Origin: Glycine soja
Lineage: Eukaryota; Streptophyta; Magnoliopsida; Fabales; Fabaceae
Assembly (NCBI RefSeq): GCF_004193775.1
Contig: NC_041011.1
Span: 46,197,167-46,261,166, forward strand
DNA length: 64,000 nucleotides
Reading direction: 5' to 3'
Part shown: positions 26,426-39,415 of the stretch, piece after piece
Layout of the letters: every line of letters starts with the position of its first letter
Position numbering within the stretch: position 1 is the first letter of the stretch
Notes under the pieces: model-generated
Seen by the model: the letters and a program-made list of their open reading frames with translations, nothing else
The model's database searches: none
Told to the model about the DNA's origin: nothing
Position numbers and translations under genes: made by a program

Positions 26426-26514
<89 letters not shown>
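26426..26514. repeat. Long TA microsatellite
   Basis: A pure AT run of 89 bp, the longest microsatellite in the window and likely to vary in length between individuals. Confidence 0.95.
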
Positions 26515-26516
<2 letters not shown>

Positions 26517-27299
26517 CCTTTGCCTTCTTTTTTTTTAGAAAAAAGAGTAATTTCGTTTTCTGAAAACGTGATTTTAAAAGCCAAACAGTCAGCAAGCCTA
26601 TAAGGCTAAACTGGACTCTGGAGGACCACATAGCCCGGATATTAGATGACAAGGGTGCGGTTTGATTGTCAACAATTTAGAGTTGACTTTCGTCTTGTGG
26701 ATTCGATTTTTCTTAAAGTTACTAAAATCCTATTGAATGGATAATTCTCTTTAGAAAATTTCTAAAGTTTAAGGAGTGATTGAATAACAGTTAAAGCAAT
26801 TTAGATATGTAAAAAAGAAAGTTGCAAAAGACAATATTAGAAGAGTATATTGTTTTCTTAAAAAATTAAATAAATATAAAAATAGATTACATGATTTTTA
26901 GTATTATAAAAAAATATAAGAGAGATAAACAAAAGACATTAATGAAATCATCAAGAGAAATCTTAAATTTAATAATATTATCAAAATTTTAATTTTTAAT
27001 TAAATGGAATGACATTGTATGATTCATATGTTCACTTTCATGAGATAAGATTTTTGTTGTTGTGGTGGTGATTGAATAAGTAGGAGGAGATAAAATCACT
27101 AGCAATTTGGAAGTGCCTCCGTACCACTTTTTACTTAGTTTTAAGAATGACTAATGTCATGGACAAGGACTGAAGGAGTGTGTTAGGAAGAAGGGCACGT
27201 TGGGAGAGAGACTCATATTCCAACTTTCGGTGGTCCTCCAGCAAGGTCACGAAGGAATTGGAACTTTGGAAGTGATATTTTCTCAAAATATCTATCTTC

Positions 27300-27874
27300 T
27301 TTCTTCCTAGACATACAATAAGGCGGGGCGGGTATCAGTATTGTCTTTCTAATCTCTTTTATTTCAACTCCCTAACATATCCTTATCATCTTTATACCCG
27401 TCGGGTATCAGGTGTCTCCGATCCCATCCCATATACGATTCAAATTAAAAAAAAAAAAATTTGTAAAAAAAATATTAAAAATTTGATTTTAGAAAAAATA
27501 AATTAATTGTTAAACATTTATTTTTAACTACTTATATATCAGTAAATTTATTATAGTGCGTGTATCTACAAAAATAGTTAAGAAAATAATATTAAATTAT
27601 GTAAAAATTCTAAAATAAAATTAACTAATAATAAAAAATCTATGTCTTTTGATTAAATTATGCAAAAATTTTAAAAATTTTAAATGACAGGGCGGGTTCG
27701 GGTTCAGGCTTGGGACGGGTCTAATAATCTCATACTCGTACTCGACTTTTGGTTATTGGAGAAAACCTAAGCCCGAACCAATACCTGATCAACTCAGATA
27801 TTACCCATCAAAGTCAGGATGGATTCGGACGGGCATTCACGGGTACGGATTTCTTTGTCATGTCTATTTCTTCC
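27300..27874. mobile_element. Non-autonomous hAT-like DNA transposon with target duplication
   Basis: The 8-bp direct repeat TTTCTTCC lies at 27300-27307 and 27867-27874. Between them the 559-bp element (27308-27866) begins TAGACATACAATAA and ends with the imperfect reverse complement (outer end TAGACATGACAAAGAA). Both subterminal zones are rich in GGGCGGG, GGGTTCGGG, CGGGTA and ACCCGT motifs. An 8-bp duplication, short TAGRCAT-type ends and GC-rich subterminal repeats are the signature of the hAT superfamily. No transposase frame is present, so mobilisation would need an enzyme supplied elsewhere. Confidence 0.8.
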
Positions 27875-29192
27875 TCCAACTATTTTTCCTCCAACTATTT
27901 TCCCACGTTTGTTACATGTTAGATCATTTTTGTAATCCTTTCCTTAAAAAATAATTATCTGCACCGAATCGTGAGGTTTTTTATTTTAAAAGAATAATCT
28001 AAATGAAAAGGTTAGATCCACCACTATGAATATATATTCTATATTGCATTCCATGAAACACGCCTACGCTAGTTTAATTCTCCACCTTCCCTGTTTCATG
28101 GAATGCCCAATTTTAATTCAAACAACAATTGTCAAATGATGCATTAATTATTTTTAAAAAAAATGCACACACGATATATAGTCAGGGACGAGTTGGAGTT
28201 CTTATCCATCCTGTTACCAAGGCAAGCATAAGCATATGAGTATGTCTCTTTATTCTTCAACACCGAAAATGAAGCGTTCAAGAAAGGGCAAAAGTTCTAG
28301 GAATACAAGCTTTGCCTCTAAGAAAGTGTTGACTTTGATATCTCGAACAAAAAAACGTGACCATCTTTTCCCATGAAGACTTAACTGCAATGGCCGGTTG
28401 GCTACCCCACTTGGTGTACCATCCTTGAATGGAATGCTTCAACAAAGATGACCCACTTTTTTAATCTATGCTTAAGTAAGGCTCACATCATTGCAAGTTT
28501 TTTATCATCATCATCGTGATGACTCGTGAGCAACAACTAGTCATTTTGCAACTTTGCATGCGTGGCCATGAGGCATCCTCCTACCAAAGCTAGAAGGCCC
28601 AACCCAACCCATCCTAAATTAATGTTTATGTTGGGGTAGATATAATTTTCATTTCTAGATTAAAAAAATAGACAGAAAATTTCAAATTAGAACTAAGTTT
28701 ATGTGTGAGAGGTGGACCAAATTGACATGTTTAAGATGGATTGAATTAATGTGTTTGAGGTTAACCAAATTGAAATGTCTAAGATGGATCAAATTTATAT
28801 GTGAATTATTGACCTAAATTGAATCTCGATGAATATTGATCAAACCTTGCTATGTTAAGATTTCATTCCTAGTATTTTTTTTATAGGGAAATTCCATTCC
28901 TAGTATTGATCTATGTCATTACTTATGACAAGTTAATCCAATTTATACTGAGATTGGGCTTAAGGTTTAGGCCCAATTTATAACAATTAGAATATGATTT
29001 AGTTAGACTTTGTTTTCTTTTATGTCTTTTACACGTAGAATCCTTGAATGATTTTGTAAAAGTTCAACTTTTACATTATCATTCTTACATATACTTAATT
29101 CTTATAAAATAAGAGGTAAATATAAAGAGAAAAGTATAAATATAAATTTAGACGAGTGACATAGTGAAGAAAAATGTATGAAAAATAATATG

Positions 29193-29226
<34 letters not shown>

Positions 29227-32200
29227 AAAATTAGTTTAGGAGATCGATGTTTGATAAATACTTTTTGATACTAGATGGAGATTGTGAAATTGAACTTAAT
29301 TATAAAACAAGCACACCCTTACTTTGTCAAGCATGAACAATGACATCATTAAAGTTTGAAATTAAAATTTTAGGCAAATTATCGAAACTTTTTTTTTTTT
29401 TTCATTAGGCTAACTTGTAAGTTTGATTTTGGCTGTGAATCAATCGATGGGTAGTTTCAAGTAAAGTAGAGGTTGTTCCTTAATGTATTTTAGGCAAATT
29501 TTCCCTTTCTTCTTGTATCCACTCTAATAATATTTCCAATATATTTTGGATGCTGCAAGGTCCAAAGTTCTTCGTTATCTAAAGAATAAAAGTTTAGGTA
29601 ACGAATGGGCGTATTTGCTTGCTGAATTCCGGTGGACAAATGTCTGTGTTTACAAGTAACTTAAGAATATTTGAAGTGGAATCTTTTTATATATTTATTA
29701 GAGTCCTTACTAAATATTTTGCTAAATGAGCCTTTGTAAAATGAAGAAAATCTGTGTTTTTTTCCTCCTTCACCACAATCCTTCATTCTCAACCGGGCTC
29801 CATCACCTCTATAACCGAAAAAACATCGTTGAATGATGAGGATAGAGCACCACAAGAAAAAAAAAATTTGAAGAGACAGATTTATCATTCTACCAGACTA
29901 ACATTGAAATGTGAAACGAGAATGAATACATGAATGTCGAAACTTGAAAAATGAGTTAAGTAAGATGCAAATTAGGCTTTTTTTTCCCCTTCTTTTTAAT
30001 CAGAATGGTGTAATTTTTCAATTTATTACCAAAATGGATAGATTTTAAACAATTATCAGAAAATGGTATGTCGTCTTTTGTAAAATAATTTCAGATATAA
30101 AAGAATAGTGTTTGAAAAGATGATTTACTTTTGTCAGTTTTTTTTTTTCAAATTGTGGCACTAAAGACACTAAAAGTTATTACCAATTATTGTTTTAATA
30201 GTTAGAAAATGAGAGACATATTTGTTTTTTACTTAATGAGCAATTTGTAATTTGTGGCGGCTTTTAGTTGTGACAATTTATGTTTATATTAAAAAATTAA
30301 ATTATATTAAAAAAGTAATTTATATTATAATTAATTTGATTATAATAAAAGACTAAATTACATCCTTTACTTAAATTTGATTATATTAAAGTAAATTACA
30401 CAAGGGTATCAATTTGTTACTATTTATAATACACTCAGGAAATAAATTTTCATTATATTAAAAAGAAAAAAAATAATACACAATGATTTTTTTCTCGTAA
30501 AAATTTAATACAACGAAAGCTTCTTTCTGCTGTATACATAACATAAATAAATAGAATACACGATAAAAACTTGTCTTCGTCAAGGGTATTCTTGAAGGAT
30601 TGTTTTTAAGAAAATAAATAGATGTAAACTTAGAGAAAAAGAAGGCAAGAATAACATGGGCCCAAATAGATACGCAGCTTTTTAGTTATATGCTTGAGTA
30701 ATTTCTTCTTCTTTTAATTTACTCTGATTCTCAATATGTCGCTTAGGGATTTATTGAATTAGAATTTTAAAATATATATTTTTTTTTTATGAAAAAGTCT
30801 CATGATATTTAATTAAGATTTTTTGATAATATAAATAAATTTTGTGTCATTCAATTAAAACTTTTAGAATTTTTTAAGGAATGCAATAAAATATGATGGT
30901 ATTTAATTAACATTTTGTATGACTTAAAAAAAAGTCTTGTGGTATTGAAAAATATAAATTTTTTGATAGATTGTGTTTTTAAGATGAATTTTGATAGATT
31001 TCATATGATTTTTTTAGTATAACCATCTCACTTAAATTCTTGAGATTTTATTACTCTTTTTTTTTCTATTTGTTATCATATTTTCTTTTCTCTCACCATA
31101 TATAACCTCTTTTCTCTTCAATACCCAATACAAAGATGACATCTACTAAAATGAAAGAGGTGACGAACAATTGTAAAAAAAAAAAAAAATACTCTTCAAT
31201 ATGTGTGCCACATGTTTTTCCTATTCTTTTGAAAAAAAATATTATTAAATATACTCTTCCTTTGTGTACTTTTCTATTTGTTTTCTAAATTAAATTAATG
31301 TTTGCCTTATATGTTACGACTAATCAGATTATGTCTATCATCTATTTAATGCAATGTTTTTCAATTATCATCCTTGATTTTATCCTCACTATAACTCAAT
31401 AACATTCATACAAATTTTCGATCTTTATTATTACATCCCATTTAAATACGTCGTTGGATTTATTATAAAATAATTATAGTAATTGAAAAAATAAAAAATC
31501 AGAAAATCATTATATAATTTTAAATCTTTCAAAAACAAAAATAAAAAGATGTTATAGCAAGAAGATTTACTATAGGAGGATTTAAAGCTAGAACCAATTT
31601 AGCTATTAAAAGATTAAAAAATTTATATTAATTTTTTTATTCAAACCTCATTATTTCTTATTACTTTTTTCAATAACTTTTGCAATTTTAAATATGTTTT
31701 AAAAAATCCAAACAGTCCTTTTAAATTTTATAAATCTATTAAATCTTTTCAAATCCTTTAAATTTTTATGGTATAAATTTATTAAAATCCAAACAATAGT
31801 AAAAATTTTATAAAAAAATATGATAAGTCATAAAATTTCTACATGATTTATAATATTCATATAAAATTTCTACTTTTTAATACTAAAATAATCTTTTAAA
31901 ATCTTCCTCTAACACATCTCTTTTAATTTGTCTTAACATATAATGTATCACATATTTTTATTTTTCAAATACTATAGCTTAAATTTAATTATTTATTTTA
32001 TGTAACTAATACCATAATGTTTCATATCTACAAATTTAAAATCCATAATTTTAAAATGACTTAGCAAATTAATAGTTAAGTCGCACAATATATTTTTCTA
32101 TTCTTCTTAAATCTTGCCTATCCAATCTATTTTTTATGTAAGTTATTTAAGAAAATTTACCAATTTGAAGTATTCCTACATTAATATAAGTTATTCAATT

Positions 32201-33467
32201 TTGATAATGAAGACGTATGTTATTATGCTTTGTTCTTTTAAATATTCATATAATACAAAGATTTGCTAATAAATTATTATCAGATTCTTGAGCATTTACT
32301 TGCGAAACTAAACTGCGGGTCCATATAATTTAAGAACACTATTTAAATATTTTATTAATAATTATAGAAGTATCATTATTTTTACTTTATTATCTTTTTT
32401 CTATTATTTATACAAAAAATTGATAAAAGCAGCAAAATGTCATTTTTACCACTTACAAATCATTAAAAGAAAAGCAATATTTTTACAAATAATAAAAAAA
32501 TTATTTTCTCAAGCCAAGCATCTTTCCACGCTTTCTTTGGGGAAAATTTCTGAATGCAAAATTGTTTCTTCTGCCATTCATAATTACTCTGCAAAAGAAA
32601 CGAACCAGATAATGCATAATGTTGTAACCGAACAGCTCCAATGAAAAATGCATCAAAGGAATAGTCCAAATTAAACTCATTCATTGGCAGATATGAAGAG
32701 TGACCCTTCCCTTGTTTTACCATCATAAATCAGGTAAAGACAACAAGGCCTCAGTCGTAGTGCAGTGGACCTCTTCAGGATGCCATCATGATGTAAGAGC
32801 ACCAAGAACTTACAAATCAAAATTGAATCCCTTCAAGAATCACACAATTTAGAAGAGGGCAAAAACGTAACAATAATACTTTATCCCATGTGAGTACATG
32901 CAAAATGAAAGTATTGTATTCCATCACGGCAAGATGTTTGGTTTTCGTGTTGTGTCATTGAATATACTGTTTTACACCTGAACAAAATCACTTCAGAATA
33001 AATTCCGTTGTCATAAAGGAAAACAAAGCAACAGCTTGCTCATATCCGTTAGGAATCAATACCACACAGGAATTTGATTAAATTTGTCAAGCCATATAGT
33101 GGAATGTTGGATAGTTTTACATGTGCAAATTGCATGAGAAAACCACATCACACTAAAACCAAAGCAGAAAGAAAGGCAAGAGAAAATAAATCTGTACTTG
33201 ATTTGAGTTCAACCTACAGAAAATAAATATTAAGGTTTCTTCACAAAGGAAACTACACATTAAGTTTGTAAGCACCAACCCACCTGGAGAGCTAAGTGCA
33301 TAGGTATATCTACAACAATGACATTGCTTGAAGCATATACATTCCACTAAATATTGAATATTTCCCATTTACTATCTATTAGCGCTTATGACTAATATTT
33401 AATGAAAGTTTAGTATGTCACTGATCTTCGGAATATATTAGTAAGATGGGTAAGAGATTGGGCTACT
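27875..33467. other. Gene-free region downstream of the RRM gene
   Basis: AT-rich with a TA microsatellite at 29195-29224. The end nearest 33467 probably includes the 3'UTR of the minus-strand RRM gene. Open frames at 32420-32730 overlap on opposite strands, match no family I recognise, and are not called as genes. Confidence 0.55.
29195..29224. repeat. TA microsatellite
   Basis: A pure AT run of about 30 bp. Confidence 0.9.
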
Positions 33468-35758
33468 TTAATCAAAGCGGCGTGACCTAGAACGGCTAAT
33501 GCTATCCAATGTTGCCCCAAAAGCTCTCCTGCTGTATTCATAATTGTTGCCACTATAGTGAGATCCATACCCACTAGATTGGTCAGTTACACGAGAAGGA
33601 AGAACTGGCATTGGATTTAAAAAAAATAAAATTGCTCAGCATGAGTTAAACTATGTTCTAATAAGATTCTTATATTGTCAAATGTCAATAAAAAATCAAT
33701 CTAGACGTGAAAGAAATTTTAGCAGGTGAGTAAGTGAATGCATTACCTTGGGAATAATTTACTGGATGATCTGAAAATCGGTCAGGAGTTGATAGCCTAG
33801 CAGAGTGCTGAAAATTTTCTGAATTGTTTATAGACACTGGATATGGCCTTGGTCTTTGAGAAGAATTTGATGTGGGGGTAATTGCTGTAGAACCATTAGA
33901 GGTAGTTTTGTCTCTCCCAGATATCTGTTTAATGGAAGACCGTACATGTCATTAACAAAGCTCAGCACTGGGACAAAAAACTAAAATTTCAATTACTATT
34001 TATCACGTGGATTGGCAATCAAAATGAAGCCCTGTTATATGATGTCCCAATGTATTGTTGGATACTTGGAAGCGTCTCTAGATTCACAAATGGCGCATGG
34101 ACAGAATGAAACAACACATTAGTTCTGTTCCATTCTTCTTTGTTTCACTAAAAATTACTTTTGTTTAACCACATCCTTTTTTGTTCTATTTTAGAATATA
34201 CCAAACAGAGAATAAAACTCTTGTTTCGTTCTATTCTTAACATGTACACCAAACAGAACAAAATGGAGTGTTCTGTTTTCCTAGGTTTCAACCTTTTAAA
34301 TGAAACCAAGATGTATAGATCTTGCAAACTTCCACTCAACAAAGCTAAATTTTCATTCAACAATTTCAAATAAAGATTAAAAATATCCAGTACTCAACAG
34401 ATTGAGAGCAGAGATGTCAAGAACGCACCGCAAACTTAAGTGTTCTGTTGTACAGTGTTATGAGGCCTGAGAAAAGCCGGACAGCATAGTCTGCAATCTC
34501 CTCAGTTTCATATTCTGCAAAGGCAAAACCTTTTGGTTTCTCTGATTCCTTATCTTTAGGAATGTGCAAGTCTACCACTCTTCCTGCTTGAATTAATATA
34601 TCATACAAGACCCTGTCCGTCACCCTCTCATCCAGATTGCCTGAGTCAAACAGAAGTAACCAAATCAGCTAGCAAAACATCCATTCTTCATGCATCGAAT
34701 ATAGCATAGCATAGATACATAAGAAGACCTTCAGTGGAGATCTATTTATCAATGATCCCACCAGCAAACTAAATATAAACAGAAATTTCATCTCTCTCCT
34801 TAAAGGCTATCTTATCTTCTTCCCATAGTACTTTCCCTCTTTTTCTTCCTTTGAATATTCCTTCCAATGAAATCTTCTCAACACAAAAAAAAAATCCTAT
34901 CTGTATTTGTTTACTACAAACAAAGATTATAGTAGTGTGCAGACAATGTAATGAATCAACTTAATCTTCAACTTCTCCCCCTTCAACAACATATCTCCAT
35001 AAAAAGATCACAATTTATTCTTCCTTGTCCTAACCAGAATTTTTAACATAAATAATAACAGCATGGAAATAAAATTACAAGTGAAGAACACCTCACATAT
35101 ATCTGCCACTTTGTTTCAAACAACAGGTGAAAGATATTGACATTTGACAATGTTCAAATATATGCTCTCAGTGTTCCTAATATTTTCAATAGTCTAATTG
35201 ATAATTGATAATTGTTATAATTATAAAATACTGCAAAAGTTATAGAATTTTTTTAATGGTGATTAGAAATTTAGAATTAACAGTTTAAGTTGTAACACCC
35301 TTCCCAAACTACATGAGGAAAGCAGGAGAAAGTAAAGTGATTTTTTTTATAAAAAAAATGACAGAATTCAAATGGATATCCAAAATTAAACTCTTAACAT
35401 TTCACATTTGCTAACAAAGTTAATATTAGCCCAGAAGACGAATGATTTAACAAATGTATAACTGACCATTAGTTAATTTTGTCACAAACCTAAGGAAATT
35501 TTCCTATCACGTGCATAAGTTATACAAAATACACAAAATGAGATCCACATATTAAAACCCTAATTTAGCTCACTTACCTCAGTGAATGTCTCCTTAAAAC
35601 GTTACAATCAGACAATCTATTTGAATATTTCTAAGAAAAAATATATGACTACAAAAAATAAATCTATAATGACAAAAAATTGAACTAAGCTCCAAATAAA
35701 TTGGAAAAAAAATAGTTAGCTTACCTATGTAAACACTGCAATTCGAATTGCCAGACAT
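33468..35758 (-). CDS. Small RRM RNA-binding protein, RBM7-like, complete, 4 exons
   Basis: Minus-strand coding exons are 35758-35725, 34640-34429, 33924-33747 and 33604-33468. All have GT/AG borders, and the joined frame encodes 186 residues. A single RRM spans about residues 7-82, with RNP2 VYIGNL (9-14) and RNP1 KGFAFAEY (48-55). A Ser/Pro/Tyr-rich low-complexity tail follows, ending in a short SR-type motif SISRSRSRRFD. Size and layout match plant homologues of human RBM7, a subunit of the nuclear exosome targeting (NEXT) complex that helps degrade nuclear RNAs. The family also resembles SF3B4-type RRMs, so the precise role is inferred. The first coding exon is only 34 nt. Confidence 0.88.
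34641..35724 (-). other. Intron 1 of the RRM gene
   Basis: This 1084-bp phase-1 intron splits the Gly codon of the VYIGNL motif. It is AT-rich. It contains an AACCCTAAT telomere-box-like motif near 35566 but no recognised transposon. Confidence 0.85.
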
Positions 35759-35920
35759 AGCTGTTTCTGGATCTGATTTGCTAAGAAAATTGGGTGGTCG
35801 CGCAGTTTAGCAGCCGCTTTTCCGTCGAGGCGTCGAATTTTAAGTTTTCCGGCGAGGCAGAGGCGTTATACAGCTTTCCGTTAGGCAGAGTAAGTAGAAG
35901 AGAATGACAAAAGAACGAGA

Positions 35921-36100
35921 TTAGGGTTTCTTCAGTGACGAGGCAGGAAGACTTAAAAGAGAAAAAAATCTGTTCTGAAAGGATGTGGTGGATGGGCGCG
36001 GCTGATTGGAGAAGGCGAAAGAGATCTAAAAGGTTTTTTTATTTATTTTCTTTTGCTTTTTGGGTCAGAGTGCCACTGGGCCTGCAATCCAGATTGGGCC
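35921..36100 (-). promoter_or_regulatory. Telo-box plus paired site II promoter of the RRM gene
   Basis: A telo-box (AAACCCTAA on the minus strand, 35921-35929) lies 163 bp upstream of the ATG. Two site II-type TGGGCC motifs, read on the plus strand, lie at 36077-36082 and 36095-36100. This pairing is known from plant promoters of ribosomal, cell-cycle and other housekeeping genes. I see no clear TATA box, which fits a housekeeping promoter. Confidence 0.55.
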
Positions 36101-37782
36101 ACTCCCCACTTCAAACAGTCTAATGGAGTTGTTATTGGTCCTACAACTTTTTGCTATTGTCCCTATAAATTTCTAAAACCCATTGAAAATATTGTTTTAC
36201 CCCTCAGTTTAAATCCCACCACCCCTCCCTCTTCCCTCTTTCCCTTCTCTATTTTTGGATGCAATAGAATCATGATTTTATTGTGTTAAAAATACACAAA
36301 ATTGTAATTTCGTTGTATATTTTTTTAGAAAAAAACTCAACTGAATCACAATTCCACCTATAAAACTTGAAAACATAATTGTGATTTTGTTAAGTATCTT
36401 GTATGCACTTTGCATACAACCACAAAAATATACAACAAAAACACGCTTCCATTACAATACAGGGGATGTATACAAAATATTTAACGAGATTTAGATTTCT
36501 TGTACAAAATAATCAATAAAAACATGTTTCCTTTTCAGATTTTATATGTGAAATCATGATTTTGTTGAGTATGTTATACTCACTTCGTATACAACAACAA
36601 AAATGCATTTTTATTGTAGTATGAGAGTTTCATACAAAATCTATAACAAAAACATATTCTCATTCTAGTATAGAGGTGCACACAAAATCAACAACAAAAA
36701 TGTATTTTCGAATACAAAATCTATAACATTTTTGTTGTAGATTTTGTTTGCACCTCGTGTGTAGATTGAACACATTAACACATTTTTGTTATGAATTTTA
36801 TACACTATTATACAACAACAATATATTTCCACGGAAGGACATTTTTGAAAGAAAAAAAAATCAATCACTTGATAGAGCTCATTAGCAATGATGTTGGACT
36901 AATAGCAACCCCTATAACTAAAGACATAAGTTCTTTGTTGTTTTTTACAATTAAGGCTAAATTAGATTTACTCCTTTAACTTATATTTATAATTTGACAA
37001 GTATATCGAGTTAAATTTAGTATGTTAGTCACTATCAAACATGTTTAGAGAAATATTAATTAAAGAGATTTTATTATTTAGAACACGAAAATGTTTTTTT
37101 TAATGTTAAAACATGATTAACTATTAAACATCGAATTCAAATGATGACTTACTACAATGTGATAGACTATTACCGGCTTTAGGTACAATTTCTTTATTAA
37201 TTGGTCAAGTTTGAATAATGTATGTTTTAAAAAATCAGTACAAAAATATGAAATTTAATTACGTAGGAGTATTATAATAAACAATACTATATAAGAAAAA
37301 CAGATTTCTTATATTTATGTATTAGATTTTTTGGTACATTATATATTTAGATTTTATATAGATATTACATTAATATTTTTTACACAATATTTTTTTATTG
37401 TAAAATACATTACTTTTTAAATAATATATTAACATTTTTTCTTGTATTTTTAAAAAATAATATTTTTAACTTTGAAAATGATAAATATTTAAAATAAATT
37501 AAAACATTTAAATAAATTTCTGAAAAGGGTAGTACAGTACCTCTAAAATACTGGTTGTTTTCTTATTATTCTCATAGAACCTACTGGATCTGGCGTTGCG
37601 ATTAGGACAACTCGTGCTACAAGGTGAATAATGAGAATTCTCCGTTCCCATCTTCTCTGAAAAATTAGTAAATAGTTGAAAATATAAATGAGAATGAAAC
37701 GCTGAAGCGATCTTCCATTTCCCGCTCTTGTTCTGTTCCTACTTCCTCACTCTAATCTGAATAATCTTTAGATTCCATTTCC
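36101..37782. other. Intergenic region between RRM gene and EMB8-like pseudogene
   Basis: From 36280 to 36830 the sequence is a patchwork of degenerate ACAAAATC(T)A(C/T)AACAAAAA phrases in both orientations, including one strong inverted repeat listed separately. The rest is AT-rich without recognisable content. Confidence 0.5.
36669..36763. repeat. Inverted repeat / potential hairpin
   Basis: The arms at 36669-36702 and 36727-36763 are near-perfect reverse complements of about 35 bp, both carrying GAGGTGCA and CAACAAAAATG cores. The loop is about 24 nt. It sits among related shorter repeats, which suggests an old nested repeat or a MITE remnant. Confidence 0.6.
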
Positions 37783-39415
37783 ATGGATCATCGCAATTGC
37801 TTACCCGATTCAGCATCGTCTTCGAACGCTTACTGGATCCTCCTCCAAGTCCTCTCTGGCATTATCTTCTCATTTCTTTACAACTTCCTCTAACATTCAC
37901 AACGCCGTCGTTTCCAAGTGCAAGGTTCTTCACGCTAGATATTTCGCCACGCCCTGCCTCGATCTGCAGCCCTCACCTCCAGACTCTTTTCTTGAACTTC
38001 TTCGGGAGACCTCCTCCTCTGAAATACATCAAGTTATCCAATAATCCCTATTTAATTACTATCATTATTTTTTACTGGTTGGAATCAGCCACTAACTACC
38101 AATTTCTTTTTATTTTTTTAGTTTTAAATCTATCACTCTAACATGACGTTTTGCTGTCCCCGTTTTTATAACCATTATATTCTTTTAACTATTTTTACAA
38201 ATCACACGCTAACTTTCTATCATTATTATTTATTTAAAAAAAACACGGAAAATCTTTATTTAAAAAATAAAAATAATTAAAAACTGTCACATTTGAGAGT
38301 TATTTTTTCTAACAACTGCTTGATTCAAATGTGATTTTTAGAATTAGTTAGAGAGTAAAATGGTCTAAGAAAATATGTACACCAAAAGATAATTGTCTTT
38401 ATTAATCATTATAAGTTATTAAAACCTCTTGATTAATTGAATTTGTTGAAAATTGACGTTGCTAATTAATTTTTTCAGGCAATTATTTAGGACTGCTGAT
38501 GGTGAGACCATTGCCTTGGATTGTTGAAAAGTATATATTACTAATGCCGACAATCTAATGATTAGATGAGAATATATCAGTGTATTGTATTTTAATTTAA
38601 TTCTTGTATGCCTGATTGTTAATGTTGTCTCCATTATTGATTTTTTCTACTAACGGGGATTGGGGAAAGCCACAAGTTTATCCCTACTCGATCTAATTGT
38701 ATTAATATTTAATATCATTGTCCTCATAGTTAAATACTAGTACTTATATAGTGCCAGCTCTGGTTGAAATTTGGTGCATTCTGAGATGTTAATGCTAAAA
38801 TGAACAATTGCTTACCTTATAGGCTTATACTATTTGTAAAAACAGAAAGTGTATTGAACACTATTGTTTTATTAATTTATTCTTTCGTTAATCATCAAGT
38901 ACAATAAGCATTTCCTTGTATCCTTATGAATGCTCATTAATTTTCAAATTTTTGCTTGATTTTGATTAGGAGATTCATTTATACTGTAATGACGTCTTAC
39001 AGTTTATTTTTCCTTTTTTCTTTTCATGCTCTAATTTTGATAGTATATCAAACATCTTGCATATCACACCGCAAAGCGTGGATGGAAGGTAGTTGTCGGT
39101 AACCACCGAGGTTTGGAGGTGTTTCAATTTAGTTTTTCAGCTGCAAGCTAGAAATATATAGAATTAAGGGGATACACTTTCAAAACGTAACTTGAATGCT
39201 GTTGATATACATAAACACTGGTCAGACTCGTCAATTGATGATGGCCCTTATATTAATTAATGTTGCTGAAGATGGAACGGTGGGTGCAGTGAACAATGAC
39301 CAACTGACAATGTGGAAGAAACACATGTAATTCAGGATATGCATCATGACAGTCATGTCAGGGTTCCACAAGAAGAAAAAGTTCATTAAGATGATGAGCT
39401 TGTGACTAACTAATG
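37783..39415 (+). pseudogene. Exon-depleted pseudogene copy of the EMB8-like hydrolase gene
   Basis: Four blocks match the intact gene at 41087-48171 in the same order and strand. They are first exon (37783-38029, with an internal deletion), second exon (38479-38532), fourth exon (39044-39133) and final exon (39225-39415). Intron sequence ahead of the fourth exon is also conserved, so this is a DNA-level tandem duplicate and not a retrocopy. The third exon and exons 5-12, which include the catalytic serine, are gone. The frame is broken by TAA at 37891-37893, TGA at 38525-38527, and a 1-nt deletion in the fourth exon. Acceptor AGs survive before exons 2 and 4. No functional hydrolase could be made. 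Confidence 0.88.

Larger units (their letters stand above)
22490..27299. other. Gene-free AT-rich region with local repeats
   Basis: No gene is supported. It contains a diverged 170-bp tandem duplication, an exact 30-bp tandem repeat and two long TA microsatellites, all listed separately. Confidence 0.6.

Noticed and set aside
26354..26652. Ile/Tyr-repeat open frames on the minus strand
   Set aside because: They are readings of the AT microsatellite, not proteins.
32420..32726. Overlapping open frames on both strands
   Set aside because: Neither has a known domain, and opposite-strand overlap with AT-rich composition suggests chance.
37797..38141. Independent 114-codon gene
   Set aside because: It is an out-of-frame reading through the first exon of the EMB8-like pseudogene.
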